This document shows, in pieces, positions 1 through 12,118 of a stretch of 64,000 nt of DNA. The translations under genes and the position numbers were made by a program. Source of the stretch: Fomes fomentarius (Eukaryota > Basidiomycota > Agaricomycetes > Polyporales > Polyporaceae); assembly GCA_022606135.1 (NCBI GenBank), contig JABYQN010000003.1, forward strand, positions 1,178,001 through 1,242,000, read 5' to 3'. The notes beneath the pieces are model-generated. The model was not told the DNA's origin, made no database searches, and saw only the letters and a program-made list of their open reading frames with translations. How positions within the stretch are numbered: position 1 is the stretch's first letter; each line of letters begins with the position of its first letter.

Positions 1-3000
1 ACTAGAGTTTAAGTGGTGAACATGAGGGACAGGAACGCGCTCAGTCAGAGCACTCTGTCACAAGTGCTCAGCACCGTCAAGTTGGACGCCAGCTCTGCAG
101 AGCGCTATGTAGGGCTGCAAGAACGCACAACTAGGGTGTGAGTATGTTGTGTAGGGATTCAAAGGAACGACATTGTATGGACGCATTTTATCATGTTGGA
201 CACTGCTAAGTGAGTCTGTCCTTCGTCGTGCATTCGAAAGATGACACTGGATACTTCTTTTTGCTTCCGTTGCGCACGCGCTCGCGACCTCGGCACCGCC
301 AGTACAATCCGCAGCGGACTAGGACATGTTTGGGGGTGAGCGACGGGCCGTCACGCCCTCCTCGGCTGGGAATTAGTATGCTTGTAAGTGCTGTATTTGG
401 GATGGAGGTCCCAAAGACATCCTAGATGGCGAAGACACCTTCCGGCAGAGGTTGATAAGATGCTGAGAACTGAGATGCAGCAAGGGGGAAATGATTCCGC
501 GATGACTGTGATCTCAGTGGGGCGGATGACGTCGTTGGGCCGTTGCGTTCTCTGATGTGTGAGAGCCATGGGATTCGAGGGTTGGTGTGCTGCTGATCAG
601 GTCCCGCGATACGCTAGAACCGTTCGAAATCCGGTGGACGCCCCACTGCTAGCTTGAGTACTTGCTGCAAGGAACACCTTCGGGAGGACTTGGCTGACGT
701 CTAGTGGGAGGATTGTCGTCTCCTGTTGCGTTTCAGGCTGTATTCAAGGTGGTTATTGGGCCCGGAGATACTTTCTCTTTTCCTTTGCGCGAGGTTGTCA
801 TGCAGCGAACGAAGAAGCGGGGGCGGGTGGAACGACGGTTGCGCGGTGGAGCAGGCGTGGGGGATGCGTGTCCAGCAGATAAGGCTAGTCATACGACGCG
901 CCGGTAGATGAGTACTGGAGCATTGGTTCTAAGCTGAGAAGTGCGGATTAGGATTAGAATGTTTCTTCTTGCATGGACTGCATCATTTTATTGTGATTTG
1001 AGGCCGTGTGGGCTGGCGGGATTCAGTAGTTCCAAGCTGAGTGGTTCACTGGGCAGGCGCTCGACCGACGGCGGAAACCGAGGCGCGGGAAGGAGGCGTG
1101 CTTGCCTTTTACATAACGATGACGGCCTCCGTCAGGTTCGGGTCCGCCGCGGGAGCGCAGCTTACATTGTCCTAACAAGATTCATCAACAACGACATCGT
1201 GGCGCTTTGTGTACGCATACATATACACACCCTATCGATGGTAACCACTATGGACTCGGCTACTACCCTTGGACTTGCACGAGAATCGCTGACTTATTGG
1301 TGCTGAAGTATTGAACACTACTGAACATCAGGACCGTTAACGTGATCAACCCGGGAATTGCCATAGACTGAGTCTAAGATTGAACGCGAACCATCTCAAT
1401 GTGACCTCCGAGCGTCGGACATCCGGGCATGGATGGACTGGCCAGGCTTGCTTGACGACGGTCCAAGTCTGAATGTATCAAGGCAGCGCGGGTTCAAGGT
1501 GGGCTGCAAGGATACGTACAAATGGTGTGAGAAGGATGTGTGAAGAATGCTCGAATAGGTTGATCGTCGGGGCCAGTAGGGGCTACCAGAGTGGTGCCAC
1601 GGATAGCGCATGGTGCGTGTGGAAAAATGGGCTATGTTTGCAGAGCGTGCAGCGTAAGAGAAGGAGTGGGCGACGTTGATTCCATGCATCGACGAGAAGG
1701 TCGTGGTTCTGGAGAAGCGAGCGCTGTTGCAGAGGGCAGAAGACGGCGGAAAGGTGCTAGGTTACTGTCTCGGCGGTAACGTTTTAGAGTTGCGGAGAAA
1801 TATGCTGGAGATGACGCACGGTGGATCGTAAAAAAACATAAGGTGATGAAAGGAGGCTGAGGACAAGAGCAGGGATGATTAAGCGAGGGAAGGGAAGACA
1901 GGGATTGCAAGTCCGCCAGGGCGGGCGAGGACAAGTGACAGATAGTGCCATTGAAATGCGGGAGCAGTTCGGGCGTGCGTGAGACGGGGCTGATTGCGCA
2001 GCGAAGAGGGATGCGGACGATGGTCACAGAGGGGCAAGGTTCGCGGGAGTGCGTCGAACGTGCAGTCTGTTCGAGAACTGGCGGGGCTTGGGAGGACACA
2101 GGCGTGACAGAAGCTGGCGAGCACATATCTGGCGACGAGGATCGCCTAGTCCCAGCCACGCCCTCGGCAGCCCGTCCCCCGTGTCCTGCGAGCTGGGAGC
2201 CTGACTATCCTTTTTCCACCATCCCATCTCAGACTGCCCGGCATGCCGTGTTCAATCCGTCGTGGGCGTATGATGCCCTGCAAATTCCAGTGGCGGCTGC
2301 GTCGCACATCGTCCAACATAGCATCTGCTTAGCGTCCTACAGCGTCGCCCAGGGCAGATCACCAAGTCAGAAGATGTTGCAAACGTCCAGATGCTCGCTC
2401 GCTGATCTGTCCATCCATCACGGACGCATTTGCCATCGTTTTCAATTGGTGACTCAGAGATCCGCACTGAATAGACGTCACGCCTTCCTATTCAGTTCAT
2501 CATCAGTACCATGTCGCACAAACCTTCAACGGTGTCTGTCCTTCAGATGGTCAAGCACCCACATGCACGCCCCGACATAACGGAGGCTTCCTCTTCTCGT
2601 CTCCACTGTCCTAGCCAAGCCCCATCACGGGTTGCGTCTGTCAGTATGGGATCATGCCGACATGCTACACTCACTTTACTCATAGCGGAGGTGGCGTGGT
2701 CACCACATATCCATATCCAGTGTTTCTCCCTCTTCTATCTTGACCCGGAGCGTCCTTACTGTACTGGACAAGTATTGCGACCCATACGGCCCATAACACT
2801 TGGCCAGACGTCCAGCGCAACACGTGTCCACGTTGGTAGTACTATTCGTGAGCGCGTTCTATGTGACCTATGTGTAAATATGGCATCAGCTATTGCGTGA
2901 GTTGCAGTCGTTGTAAGGATGGCGTTTCACACGGGACTGGAGTCAGATGTTATACGGCTAGGGTGCGTTGTCGAGTACCAAGGCATAATAAGAGTTGTAC

Positions 3001-4081
3001 CTGAGTTGTACCCATCTGCATGAATCAAGGCGTGTATGAGTCCTCAGTCTGATAGATGATTATGAAAATGACAAAACAAGCGTTCAAGTGCCGCCCAGCG
3101 AGCGTGATATTATTAGTCAGCCACATCGCGGCCATGCGACATGTCACGCTCCTCCGCAAGATCTGGATCTGCATGGCACTTACTTACTCACCTGCGCTGT
3201 TGATGGCAACCGCCACCAGTAATTCCACACTCGGTTAAATACTCTTGAACCTGATTGATGAGTCGGGGAGCTTTGGGCACCGGGCGGAACACTTCTTTGT
3301 CAGCAGAGTTGGGCGGCGTGACTTACTTATATGAGCCTTCGCTTCGGGCCATCATCTGGATGACGAAGACTTCCGAGTTGGGTCGGACGTAAAACTGACC
3401 AACGCAGCGCAAAGTACTCTCCTATCGCCTCCGAGTCATGCTGGAGTTGTTATGAAATCATCATACGACGACACGTGGATCCCACACGGTTGCTCTCTCT
3501 CGCTTCTCAAAAAACCCGTCACCGACCTTGCCTACGGCTCACCCGCCCGAGTCCGCTCGAGCACAAGTGTCACATTGATTACAACCTTTCAACATCGACG
3601 ACCCACATAAATAGAGCAAGAGCAGGCGATGGAATTGGCAACACCGGTGAGTCTTGGATAATTTTAAATTCGAACGCTTGACCGCCCTCGGCTCGGGGAG
3701 GGGCTCGGGAGAGCGAATGGATGCCAGATGGTCTCGCGATCGGCTAGCGGAGCGTCCGCTCTCTTCGGCGTTCCTCACTGGCAGATCGCTCGAGCGTCGA
3801 TTGTCACGCAGGAGAGGGGAGTGACAAAGGGGCTGGGCGGGCACTAAACCGGACTAAGCAGACACCACTGCGATTGCGAAACGCAGGTGGCCTTGAATCG
3901 TGACGCTCTGCCACTCAGATGGAGGAACCGGGCGTAACAGCCTGGATGTGTCTGCTACTCGGCTAGCCACATGTTGGCTCCGTCCGGGACGAGGACTCGG
4001 GAACCTGTTACATATCTATGTATAACGTATATTGATGGCGTTCTCGGAGTGCTTTCAGGCTCTGGGCGCGCCACCACAGGC

Positions 4082-4306
4082 CACCAGGGCGAGCGCACTA
4101 CCTAGTAGCAATCGCCTGTGTCGACACGCAGGACAAAGCTAAGTACCAGGGCGAGCTCGAGAGGGATTCTAAACAGAAATAGAACATATTGCAATTCACT
4201 GTAGGCTGTCGGGATTTGCGGGCAGTTAAAGAACAAGCGATGGGCGTATCGCCGTCGGCCTCGCCAGGGACTCGAGCGTACTACGCCTAGTAGCCCTTGT
4301 CGAGAC
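4082..4306. repeat. cluster of degenerate short direct repeats
   Basis: A motif close to CAGGGCGAGCGCACTAC followed by CTAGTAG and then TGTCGA occurs at 4085-4124. It recurs in diverged form at 4265-4303. A third, partial copy (ACCAGGGCGAGC) lies at 4145-4156. The copy at 4112-4130 also contains a near-palindrome centred on GTCGAC. No gene is nearby. This could be the remnant of a decayed element or chance similarity in GC-rich DNA. Confidence 0.3.
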
Positions 4307-7300
4307 TGCGTACGCGATGCCGTACTATGCGCGACTGTGAATTACACAGGGAAATAACGTGGAGTTGGCTTCAGCTCATGCGCGTCGGTGTACCATTGAG
4401 AAAGTGACGGGGCGCAAAGTCGAGAAGCTGTAGAACGCCCTTGTTTCCAGACAACATGGCACCATTCACTGGCACAGGAAGTCATGCGCGGTGCGTAGTC
4501 ATGGTGGACTTGGTACGGTGCGAGCAACAAGAGATGGCGCGCTACAGCGCACAAGAGGCTATCACCCTATCAGCAGCTGCACAGGTCGATACCATTGCGC
4601 ATAACCGACAGTGAGGAGTCATTGGCCACCGAGTCCTCGTTTGAGCGCAGTGGGAACAGCATTCCGTAACCCGGAGCCCTTTGGCGACCTTCCAGTGCCC
4701 ACAGACAATGGGCATTGGGTATCGAAGTCGATGCGCCCGTGCTGCCCAGGCGCAGATCCTCCCTAAATGCATGCAAGGGTTGTGAATGAGGGATACGCTG
4801 TGAGAACGGTAGACTCACTGCGCACGCTAGAAGCTAATTTTCCCGCATCGACATGGACTTCGGTTGGATGAACGACGGTGACGGTGGTGACGCTGCTCGT
4901 CCTTGAGCAATCACCATCGCGATCACGCCTTGCCAACCTGCAGGGACATGTCGACTTCACTTCAGACTTGTACTAACCGCTTGCGGCAGCGGTAAACCTT
5001 CAGTGTCGAATGTTTGACGCCGGACATTGGTTGGCACCAGAGCTGGTCGTGGTCCTTCGCGGGCGTCTGATGGTAACGCGTCTGGAGGGTAGGGTTAACG
5101 TAAACGTGGCCGTCACTGATTGCAATCCACGTTGGACAGTTCGTGTCGACCATGGATGCTCCCTCTGGAACGTCACCGCAGCGCGTGCATGGCAGTGCGA
5201 TCCTGTCGGAGACGAGGTAGAGGCAACTCGCTCGACTTTGGCAGTGGCACGCGCCGCGCTGCCGGCTCACTCAAGCCTCCGTGCGAGTTTGGTGTGGCTT
5301 CGAGGTTCCAAGCACTGACAGGCCAGCTTTACTCGGAAGCAGATAATGCATCGTGCATCATGCAAAAGGCTGTCGAGCGAGCGCTTGGACGCCACATTAA
5401 TATGGTGATGCATAGCTTGGGCCGCCTCGGTTCTGGTTCAGGGTCCAGCGCTGCCCCCGGCCCTGAGCCCGATCCCCACGGCGCAGCTGAGCAGCCGAAA
5501 GAGGCATAGGGCGGGTTTCGGGCGGTCAGACCTCGGGAGAGAGTCACAGTCAGGATACTTACGGGCGGCCAGGGGGCGTGACAGCGGTGATAAGACGCCA
5601 CACATATGTATGGAATATAAAGACAGATATTCGAGAGAGGGTACTAATCAGAATCAGCCAGAAGTGGAACTTGTTGTGGTTTACCGTAGTCTAGAATGGG
5701 CCATTGACACGCGTTACTACGCGTCAGAAAAAGGATTCGTGCGCTGGGCGGCGCTGAGTCACTAGGCTTCTGGAGGAGCTCGCGGAACGCGAAAAAAACG
5801 CGCTCGGTATCCAGCGTCGGGCGACGCGGCGGGTGATGAGTGACAGAACACGCCTACTATCGGAGAAAGAATGGGGCGCTGAGTCAAGAGTGGATAGAGT
5901 AAGTCACGGTGGCAGTCGGCATATGTCTCCGAGTCGCGGCGGGCTGAGGGGATGTATCATCATCACGATCATCAGGGTTGTTGACGACTGCAAGGGCGAA
6001 TAGTAAGTAAGATTATGCTTAGAACCGGGGTATGGGTTCGCGGGAGCATATGGCGTGTCAGCGACTCGGAAAGGCGGTGGGGCCGACTCACAGTCAGATA
6101 TCGTCATCCACATTTGGAGCACAGAGCAGTGGATCTCAGATTGGATAGGATTGCATCCGCTTTGGGCAGACGCCTGCATCTGTTGATGTGAGTCGGGGTG
6201 TGACATGCCCGAAAAGGCATGATGAGGAAGCGTATACTACTTATCGGACTGCTGACCTCGGCCTTGACATATTCGCCATTGTGGCGGCGGGCTGAGTGGC
6301 TTGTGACGCTGGGCGCAGGAATTTAATAAAGACAATTGACTGTTAACGTTGGGATGACAGGCTGACGATGATCCCGCGCGCGCACAGCGAAGACGTCACT
6401 CCCGCGCACCAGACGGGCAGCACTCCTAACTCGCCACTACATAGCATGTACAGCATGATCACCCGATGTCTTGCATCTCAGATGTGCGATGTTGTTTGTG
6501 GGCCATCTTCAACTCGATCCACCCGCGCCCCTTAGTCTCCCCGCAGCGGGTGGCGACTCCTCAGTTGCGACCCAGATCTCAGAAGAGACTCAGCTTGCGC
6601 GAAAGTGCTGACACCCGCCTCCCGACGCCGTAGGACATCCGCAGCCAACCCACAGTGTGTTCCGCGGCTGAAAGGTTGAAGGGGCGCGGAGGTAGGGCAC
6701 ATAATTGATAATTTTGAATCATCGAATGTCATTTTCGGATGCTACTTACGACACCGGGTTATTGATGTCGCAAGAGCGTAATGTCGTCTGCCCAAGCACA
6801 CATACTTACCATCGCCCGAAAGCTTCGTCCGTAGACAAGCTCATGGACACCGTCTCGACAACCTGTCAAACTGTCTTGCGCGTCAGAGCATGCGCAGCTC
6901 ACTACAACGCCTTTCGATACAGGAGAATCACCTGCGGATATGGTACATTCGGGCCCGTCCTCCGAGCGGTAGGTCACGGCTTCTGAGTAACTCCAAGTAC
7001 GTAGGGGGGATGTGGGTCACAGTAGCGTTGCCGTGCAGAACTCAAGTTCGCACCTCATGCGTCATCGTCGTCAGCCACGTCCCCCTTCTGTATACTTCTA
7101 CGAGCAGCCTCGGCTAAGTAGGGACAGACTCAGAAAGGCAGCTTGCATCAGTGCGCCGTTCCCACATCCGCACGCTCGGCCGCAGCGCCAGGCATTCGGT
7201 TCGGGCGTAGAAGCATGCCGCCGGGTTCGCCTGGTGATTTCGCGAGGGGCTTGTGCGTCATAACTCTGTTGGGGAGGCCCAGAACGTCCGTGTGGCCGTG

Positions 7301-9172
7301 TGAGGGATCAAGATGTGCGGCCAAATGGTGAGACGACGGCAGAATGAGACTACGCGACGCACGGACGTGTCGGAGCCTGGAGGTTGGGCTCAGTCCCATA
7401 AGGGATCTGTGAGGCTGGGGAAGGGTGAAGCGGGTAAGTACTGTCACGCCTCACCGCCTGAAGCCCCTTGCGTTCCCCTTGAACCCCAGATCAGGCCCCC
7501 TCGATGATGCTGCCGCGTCGCATAGCACGCTAAGCATACGAAGACGGAAGAGTGATGTATATGGTATGTCGCCAGACGTACTGCGGGACCGTCGCGCGGC
7601 TGTACTAGCCGTTGGGCATCTGTGAAATTCCAGATTGTCCAGGAGCCAGTGAAGGGTGCGCGTTATGTAAGGCGAGGCTGGCGGCAGGCGTCAGAGACGT
7701 ACGAAGGACGTCGACAAAGGGATTGAGCACTGAACAGCAACTGAGAAGAAGATAATGTGATGGAAGCGAGAGGACAGAGGGCCGGGGCCGATATGGGGCT
7801 GGACTCTTCATACCTTGCGTGACGGGACCGTGCAGAAGAGAAGGTCGAGCGGTCATGACTGCGCGTGCATAGGGCCTGACATGGTGCAGCACTACGCGCG
7901 AGCTTCTTCGGAACGGATGTGCGGAACTGAGAAGCGTGCGTCGACGTCAGGGAGCTGTGAGCGAGCGCACACGGGGACTGGACGCGGAGACGAGGGGCGC
8001 TGCCCTGGCAATCTAGTGCTTTGTGCACGCGCCCACCGCTGTCGACACGGACACGGGAAGGGGGAGTGGGGGTGGCGCAGAAGAGATGGAAGAAGGCGAG
8101 GAAGGTGCGAAGGTGGGGAAGGGGACAAGCGGAGGTGCCTGCTCGAGCCGGCTGGGATGGTCTGAATGCCTTTAGAGCACTAGCTTTCCGGATGGTCGAC
8201 CCGGACTCGCGCGCTGGAAGGCTCGGAGGAGACTTGGCGCATCGGACGATGACGATGGATATTGCCAGACTGGGAGAGTCGGACGGCGGGACGGCAGCTG
8301 GGAACGGATACAAATAGACTTTGTGGACGCCTTGCTCCAGTCTTCCCACATTCCGAACCTCCAGTGTCTGTTGTAACTTGTCAACCTGCCCACCCTGCAC
8401 CCCAGCCGCGCGGAGGGGCACTTGATGCGCTCGCTGGACGCTCGGGCTGGCGGCAAGAGACTAGACCAAGTGGATTGGACAGTGACCAGTGCGCGTCACC
8501 CCTGTCAGTCCGTGCAAATCCTGGAATCGGCAGCATTGACATGAGCGCGCAGCGCGCGCTCTGGTGGTTGAATTTGAAAGATGCTCGCGTTCGCTCAGGG
8601 AACGGCGTCGGTCATGGTCGGTGTTGAATGATAGTCGACAAAAAGGTATAGCCCCGGGAGCCCTGCAGGCACACACACATTACGGTTCTAGGACTAGGCC
8701 TATGCGGCGGTATGGGTGCGAGCATGCTGGGACGCTGCGACCGATTTGGAGGGCGGGTGGCTGCAAGTGGCTCCTTCGAAACGGGGCGCAAACTCATGAA
8801 AACTTGGACGTGCGATGTGCGTACCGTGCAGGAGGTGCTGCGCCCTTTGCTATCGTGAAGCCACCGTTCGGCCGGGGTGGTGTGTGAGTTTGCTGCGGAG
8901 GATAAGGGCTTGGGTCTGGCATTGAGTTTTTGAGTTTGGGCTGGGCCGAGTCGAGGATGAGCGGGAACACAAATGAACTGGTGACTGCGTCGTGCGAGGG
9001 TCTCGGAGGAGAGGGAACGTGCTTCCGCGCCACAAGACGAAGAACGGCGAGCTTCGCCCCTTGAACACCACGTCCAGTCAGCCTTCTGGACATCGTCGCG
9101 TCCCGATTGCGTGCGCATCCGTGCGATGTCCGTCCGTGTTCGGTGTCCGCGCCCTGGGGTCGATGGCGACGC

Positions 9173-9189
9173 GTGTGTGTGTGTGTGTG
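9173..9189. repeat. (GT)n microsatellite
   Basis: About 17 bases of pure GT alternation in gene-poor DNA. Confidence 0.8.
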
Positions 9190-10869
9190 CATATGCGCGA
9201 TAGCCCAACAACTTCCGTCACATTCAGGAAGGACGTGCGGGAGACACGCACATCGTGCGCAGGACAGAACTGAGAATCACGAAACTGAAAAGAAGAGGGA
9301 AGAAGAGGGAAGAAGACGGTCGGAAGAGTGCTGTGGAGTAACTTACTGAGCGGAAGAGGGTCCCTCGGAAGGTGCCTCCGTCGCCCGTGCGCCGCGTTCT
9401 GTCCTTCCTCCGAGCTTGCCAGTCGGGCCCGTCCGCCCCAGGCTGGCCACCACATCCCAACAAATGTGACCGTCGAGTCCTTGGACGGACTGAGGCGCCC
9501 GAGCTGCTGTTGGCAGCGATCAGAGGTCGACAAGAGAGGAGTGAGGACGATGAGTGCATTGGCATTAGCATGATAACCACGGAGTAGCGCTACGGGTGGT
9601 TCGCAGTTGTGGTGGGGGGGTCGATCTTGCTGGTGCCGTGCCCCTGAGCGTCCTGCCGTCCGAAGTCTGGCTGGCGCCCCCGCTCAGAGGGCTGGATCTC
9701 ACACATTGCTGGGCGCGCTGGAGAGAGAGAAGAAGGCTGGGTGCGATGTCGATTCGCATGGAAAGAGATGACAAATGAGGCTGGGACTTGGCGGAAGCCC
9801 TTCGACTTCGAACGGGGTGGCTTACGTCGGGCTGGACCTCCGCGCCGGATGGACGCGAGCCTATTGAGCGAAACACGATCGAGAGGCTGCCGACGCGAGG
9901 CTCGACGTCGATGTCGACGGTGGGCGCACGTCGGGAGAAGAGAGAGCAGTGCAGCCGCGCTCGGCTCACCTCGCTCCAGGGCCGCCGCATCCAGCACCTC
10001 GCACTCGCCTCGCCTCGCCTGGACCGAGCTTGTGTTCTGGATTCTGCCTAATCTCAACGCTGTACGGCATTTCACTGTACGGCATGTTCGTGCCTCACTC
10101 ACGCACGCGCAAACATGTAGAGATATTCATCGTGTTTCTATGCATTGACTGGGCATCTAATGTTAACTGTGGTACATGTGCGTAACGTACATCCGCGAGA
10201 GAGCAGGGGTTATGTATATGCGATGCGATGATATGTGATATGCGTGGTGAGAGTGTATGCGAGATCAAGAACACAATGAGATCGGACGAAGAGGTATGCG
10301 AGGCGTTATATGTAAAGCAAGCAAAGCAAAAACATCGGAGCACACGCCGGGAGACCGATTTTGCGCAACTTCGAGCACAGTCATGCACTGAAGAGTAGCG
10401 GAAGTGGTAAACGAACAGAGTGAGTGGAATATGCGACGAGAAATATGAACGAGGGGTGATATGAGCCGAGCTTGCTGGAGGCAGGGGAGGGGCAGGAATG
10501 AGCGTTGAGGATGCATGTGTAGTGCGTGGAGGAGAGTGTAGGGAGAGTGATCAGAAGACGCCAAGATGTGCTATGTGCAAGTCCGTGTGTGTGGAGAACG
10601 AGAAGGCGTCAACTTTTTCGAGGTCTGTGCCGGCGGGCGATGTGTGAGCGATGGAGGGGAGGGGTCCTCGGAGCGATTGCCGCATGAAGCGGCGCCGGCG
10701 GGGGGATTGGGTTTTTATTTTGCCAATCCCAATGGCGAGAGGAGCGAAGAAAACAGAGCAGTGGCGGAGCGGCGAGTGAGTGATAAATACTGTACAAACG
10801 CTCGCAAGCGTGCGTCGTCTATGGTGAATGTGCGAGAGAAGGGTTGCGAACGATATTGCCAAGGGGCCG

Positions 10870-11853
10870 CTATGAGGCGATGCGAGAGGCCTTGCGGCCA
10901 CGCGTGCGGTAGGCGGGGTGTTCCTCAACTGCCGGACGCCTGCACGCAGCGGAATGAGTGTTTTCCTTCGTTTCCGCCCGCGAACGTGTTTCCTTGTGCT
11001 TGATCGTCGAATATTGCTCGGGCATCACGAAGAAGGCCACCGGGGATGCTGCTCGACGGACCTTCAAGCGCGGTGCCGACTCGGCATCGTGGTCGACGAT
11101 GCGCACGGTGTCTTTACGGGTCAGGGTAGTTGACCGAGGAGCCTCTTTTTGAGGAGTCGAAGACGTAGCCCAAGCTCGAAGTTGGGCCTTAAGACCGCCA
11201 AGAAAATTGCTGTTCGAGTTGGGTACGTGCGAGTCGCGGAGGGAACCGACTTCCGAGCCGGTGGCAGGAGTGACGACGGAGTACGAGGACGAGCCGGTGG
11301 TGAGGGATACCATGCTCGTGGAGGGAATGGATGTGGATTCCCTGGAGAGGGAAGGAAGGGATTGCTGGGGGGTGAGGATTGGGCGCGAGGGCTCGGGAGG
11401 AGCAGGTTGTGCGCGGGACATGCAAAGGGACGGCTTTACTCGTTGGGGAGATTGGAGGAGCTTCGGCTTGAGGGTACCGAAGTGGGTGTCCTCGATATCG
11501 TATGGCATACCTGATGGAATAGACTGTGCCCAGGCGCGTATGCCGGCCTCGCCTCGACCAATCCAAGTGTTTCGTGCAGGAGACGCGAGCTGCATGTCCT
11601 GGGGAGCATCATCGTAGTGGTAACTATCGTCTTCGTCTTGGATGGAATCGCGATCGGGGAAGGAGGAGTAGGTAGGGTAGGAAGGAAGCGCGGAGGTTGA
11701 AGGCTGATCCGAGTTGAGGCAGTTCTGAGAGCAGTATGGGGTGCAGACATCCTGTGGGGGGTTGGCGTATGGTCTGCAAGAGGGGGTAGAGAAGCGTACC
11801 AATTCAATGCGGCAACCGCAGGCCAAGCACCAGTTGAGGTCGAGGGCGTCCAT
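10870..11853 (-). CDS. Ecl1-like zinc-binding protein (lifespan-regulator family)
   Basis: Single exon of 327 residues. The first in-frame ATG (11,853) places the conserved motif at the very N-terminus: MDALDLNWCLACG, then about 20 residues, then CTPYCSQNC. This DLxWCLxCG...YCSxxC pattern is that of the fungal Ecl1/2/3 zinc-binding family. In fission yeast that family extends chronological lifespan and acts in nutrient and stress signalling. The rest is Ser/Pro/Thr-rich and disordered, with basic stretches near the C-terminus, so the protein is about four times longer than fission-yeast Ecl1. It is the only supported gene in the first 20 kb. Family assignment rests on the cysteine motif alone. 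An in-frame extension upstream of the ATG exists but has no ATG. Confidence 0.6.
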   Translation of the reverse strand: MDALDLNWCLACGCRIELVRFSTPSCRPYANPPQDVCTPYCSQNCLNSDQPSTSALPSYPTYSSFPDRDSIQDEDDSYHYDDAPQDMQLASPARNTWIGRGEAGIRAWAQSIPSGMPYDIEDTHFGTLKPKLLQSPQRVKPSLCMSRAQPAPPEPSRPILTPQQSLPSLSRESTSIPSTSMVSLTTGSSSYSVVTPATGSEVGSLRDSHVPNSNSNFLGGLKAQLRAWATSSTPQKEAPRSTTLTRKDTVRIVDHDAESAPRLKVRRAASPVAFFVMPEQYSTIKHKETRSRAETKENTHSAACRRPAVEEHPAYRTRGRKASRIAS

Positions 11854-12047
11854 GTTGAGAGTGGTAGGGACGGGAGGAGGATGGAGTTGTGTCGGGAGGG
11901 AGCCAAGGTTGAGGGGAGAGACGGATGAGGAGTGACCATTATAAGCTGCGAGGACGAGAGACGGCAAGCACCGACAGTCTGGGACCGATCCGCCAGTTGA
12001 GATCTGACCTGCATTTAATTATTTTCGGGTTTCCTCACTCTAGTCCT

Positions 12048-12118
12048 AATCTGGATGGAAGACCAGTGGCGTCACAGAGAGTCACAGAAGGTCACGGAGG
12101 TGACAGGACATCCAGATT
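12048..12118. repeat. 10-bp perfect inverted repeat (hairpin) with GTCAC-rich loop
   Basis: AATCTGGATG at 12,048-12,057 pairs perfectly with CATCCAGATT at 12,109-12,118. The 51-base loop carries repeated GTCACAG/GTCACGG units. It lies about 200 bases upstream of the Ecl1-like start codon, on the promoter side, so it could be a regulatory or transcribed hairpin. It could also be the edge of a decayed element. Confidence 0.5.

Larger units (their letters stand above)
1..10869. other. gene-poor region, no supported gene
   Basis: I see no coding region I can support. The open frames on both strands are short or lack an ATG start. They overlap one another in antisense, show no recognisable domain, and cannot be joined into a conserved protein by plausible introns. 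Base composition stays GC-rich, so there is no sign of AT-rich decay such as RIP would leave. I recognise no reverse transcriptase, integrase or transposase motif. The stretch may hold promoters, non-coding RNAs or old decayed transposons, but nothing visible proves it. Confidence 0.6.

Noticed and set aside
1945..2580. 211-codon plus-strand frame
   Set aside because: It starts with GTG rather than ATG, has no recognisable motif and is opposed by long minus-strand frames.
7663..8421. 252-codon minus-strand Ser/Pro/Arg-rich frame
   Set aside because: Composition looks like stop-poor GC-rich DNA. No domain or plausible splicing context was found.
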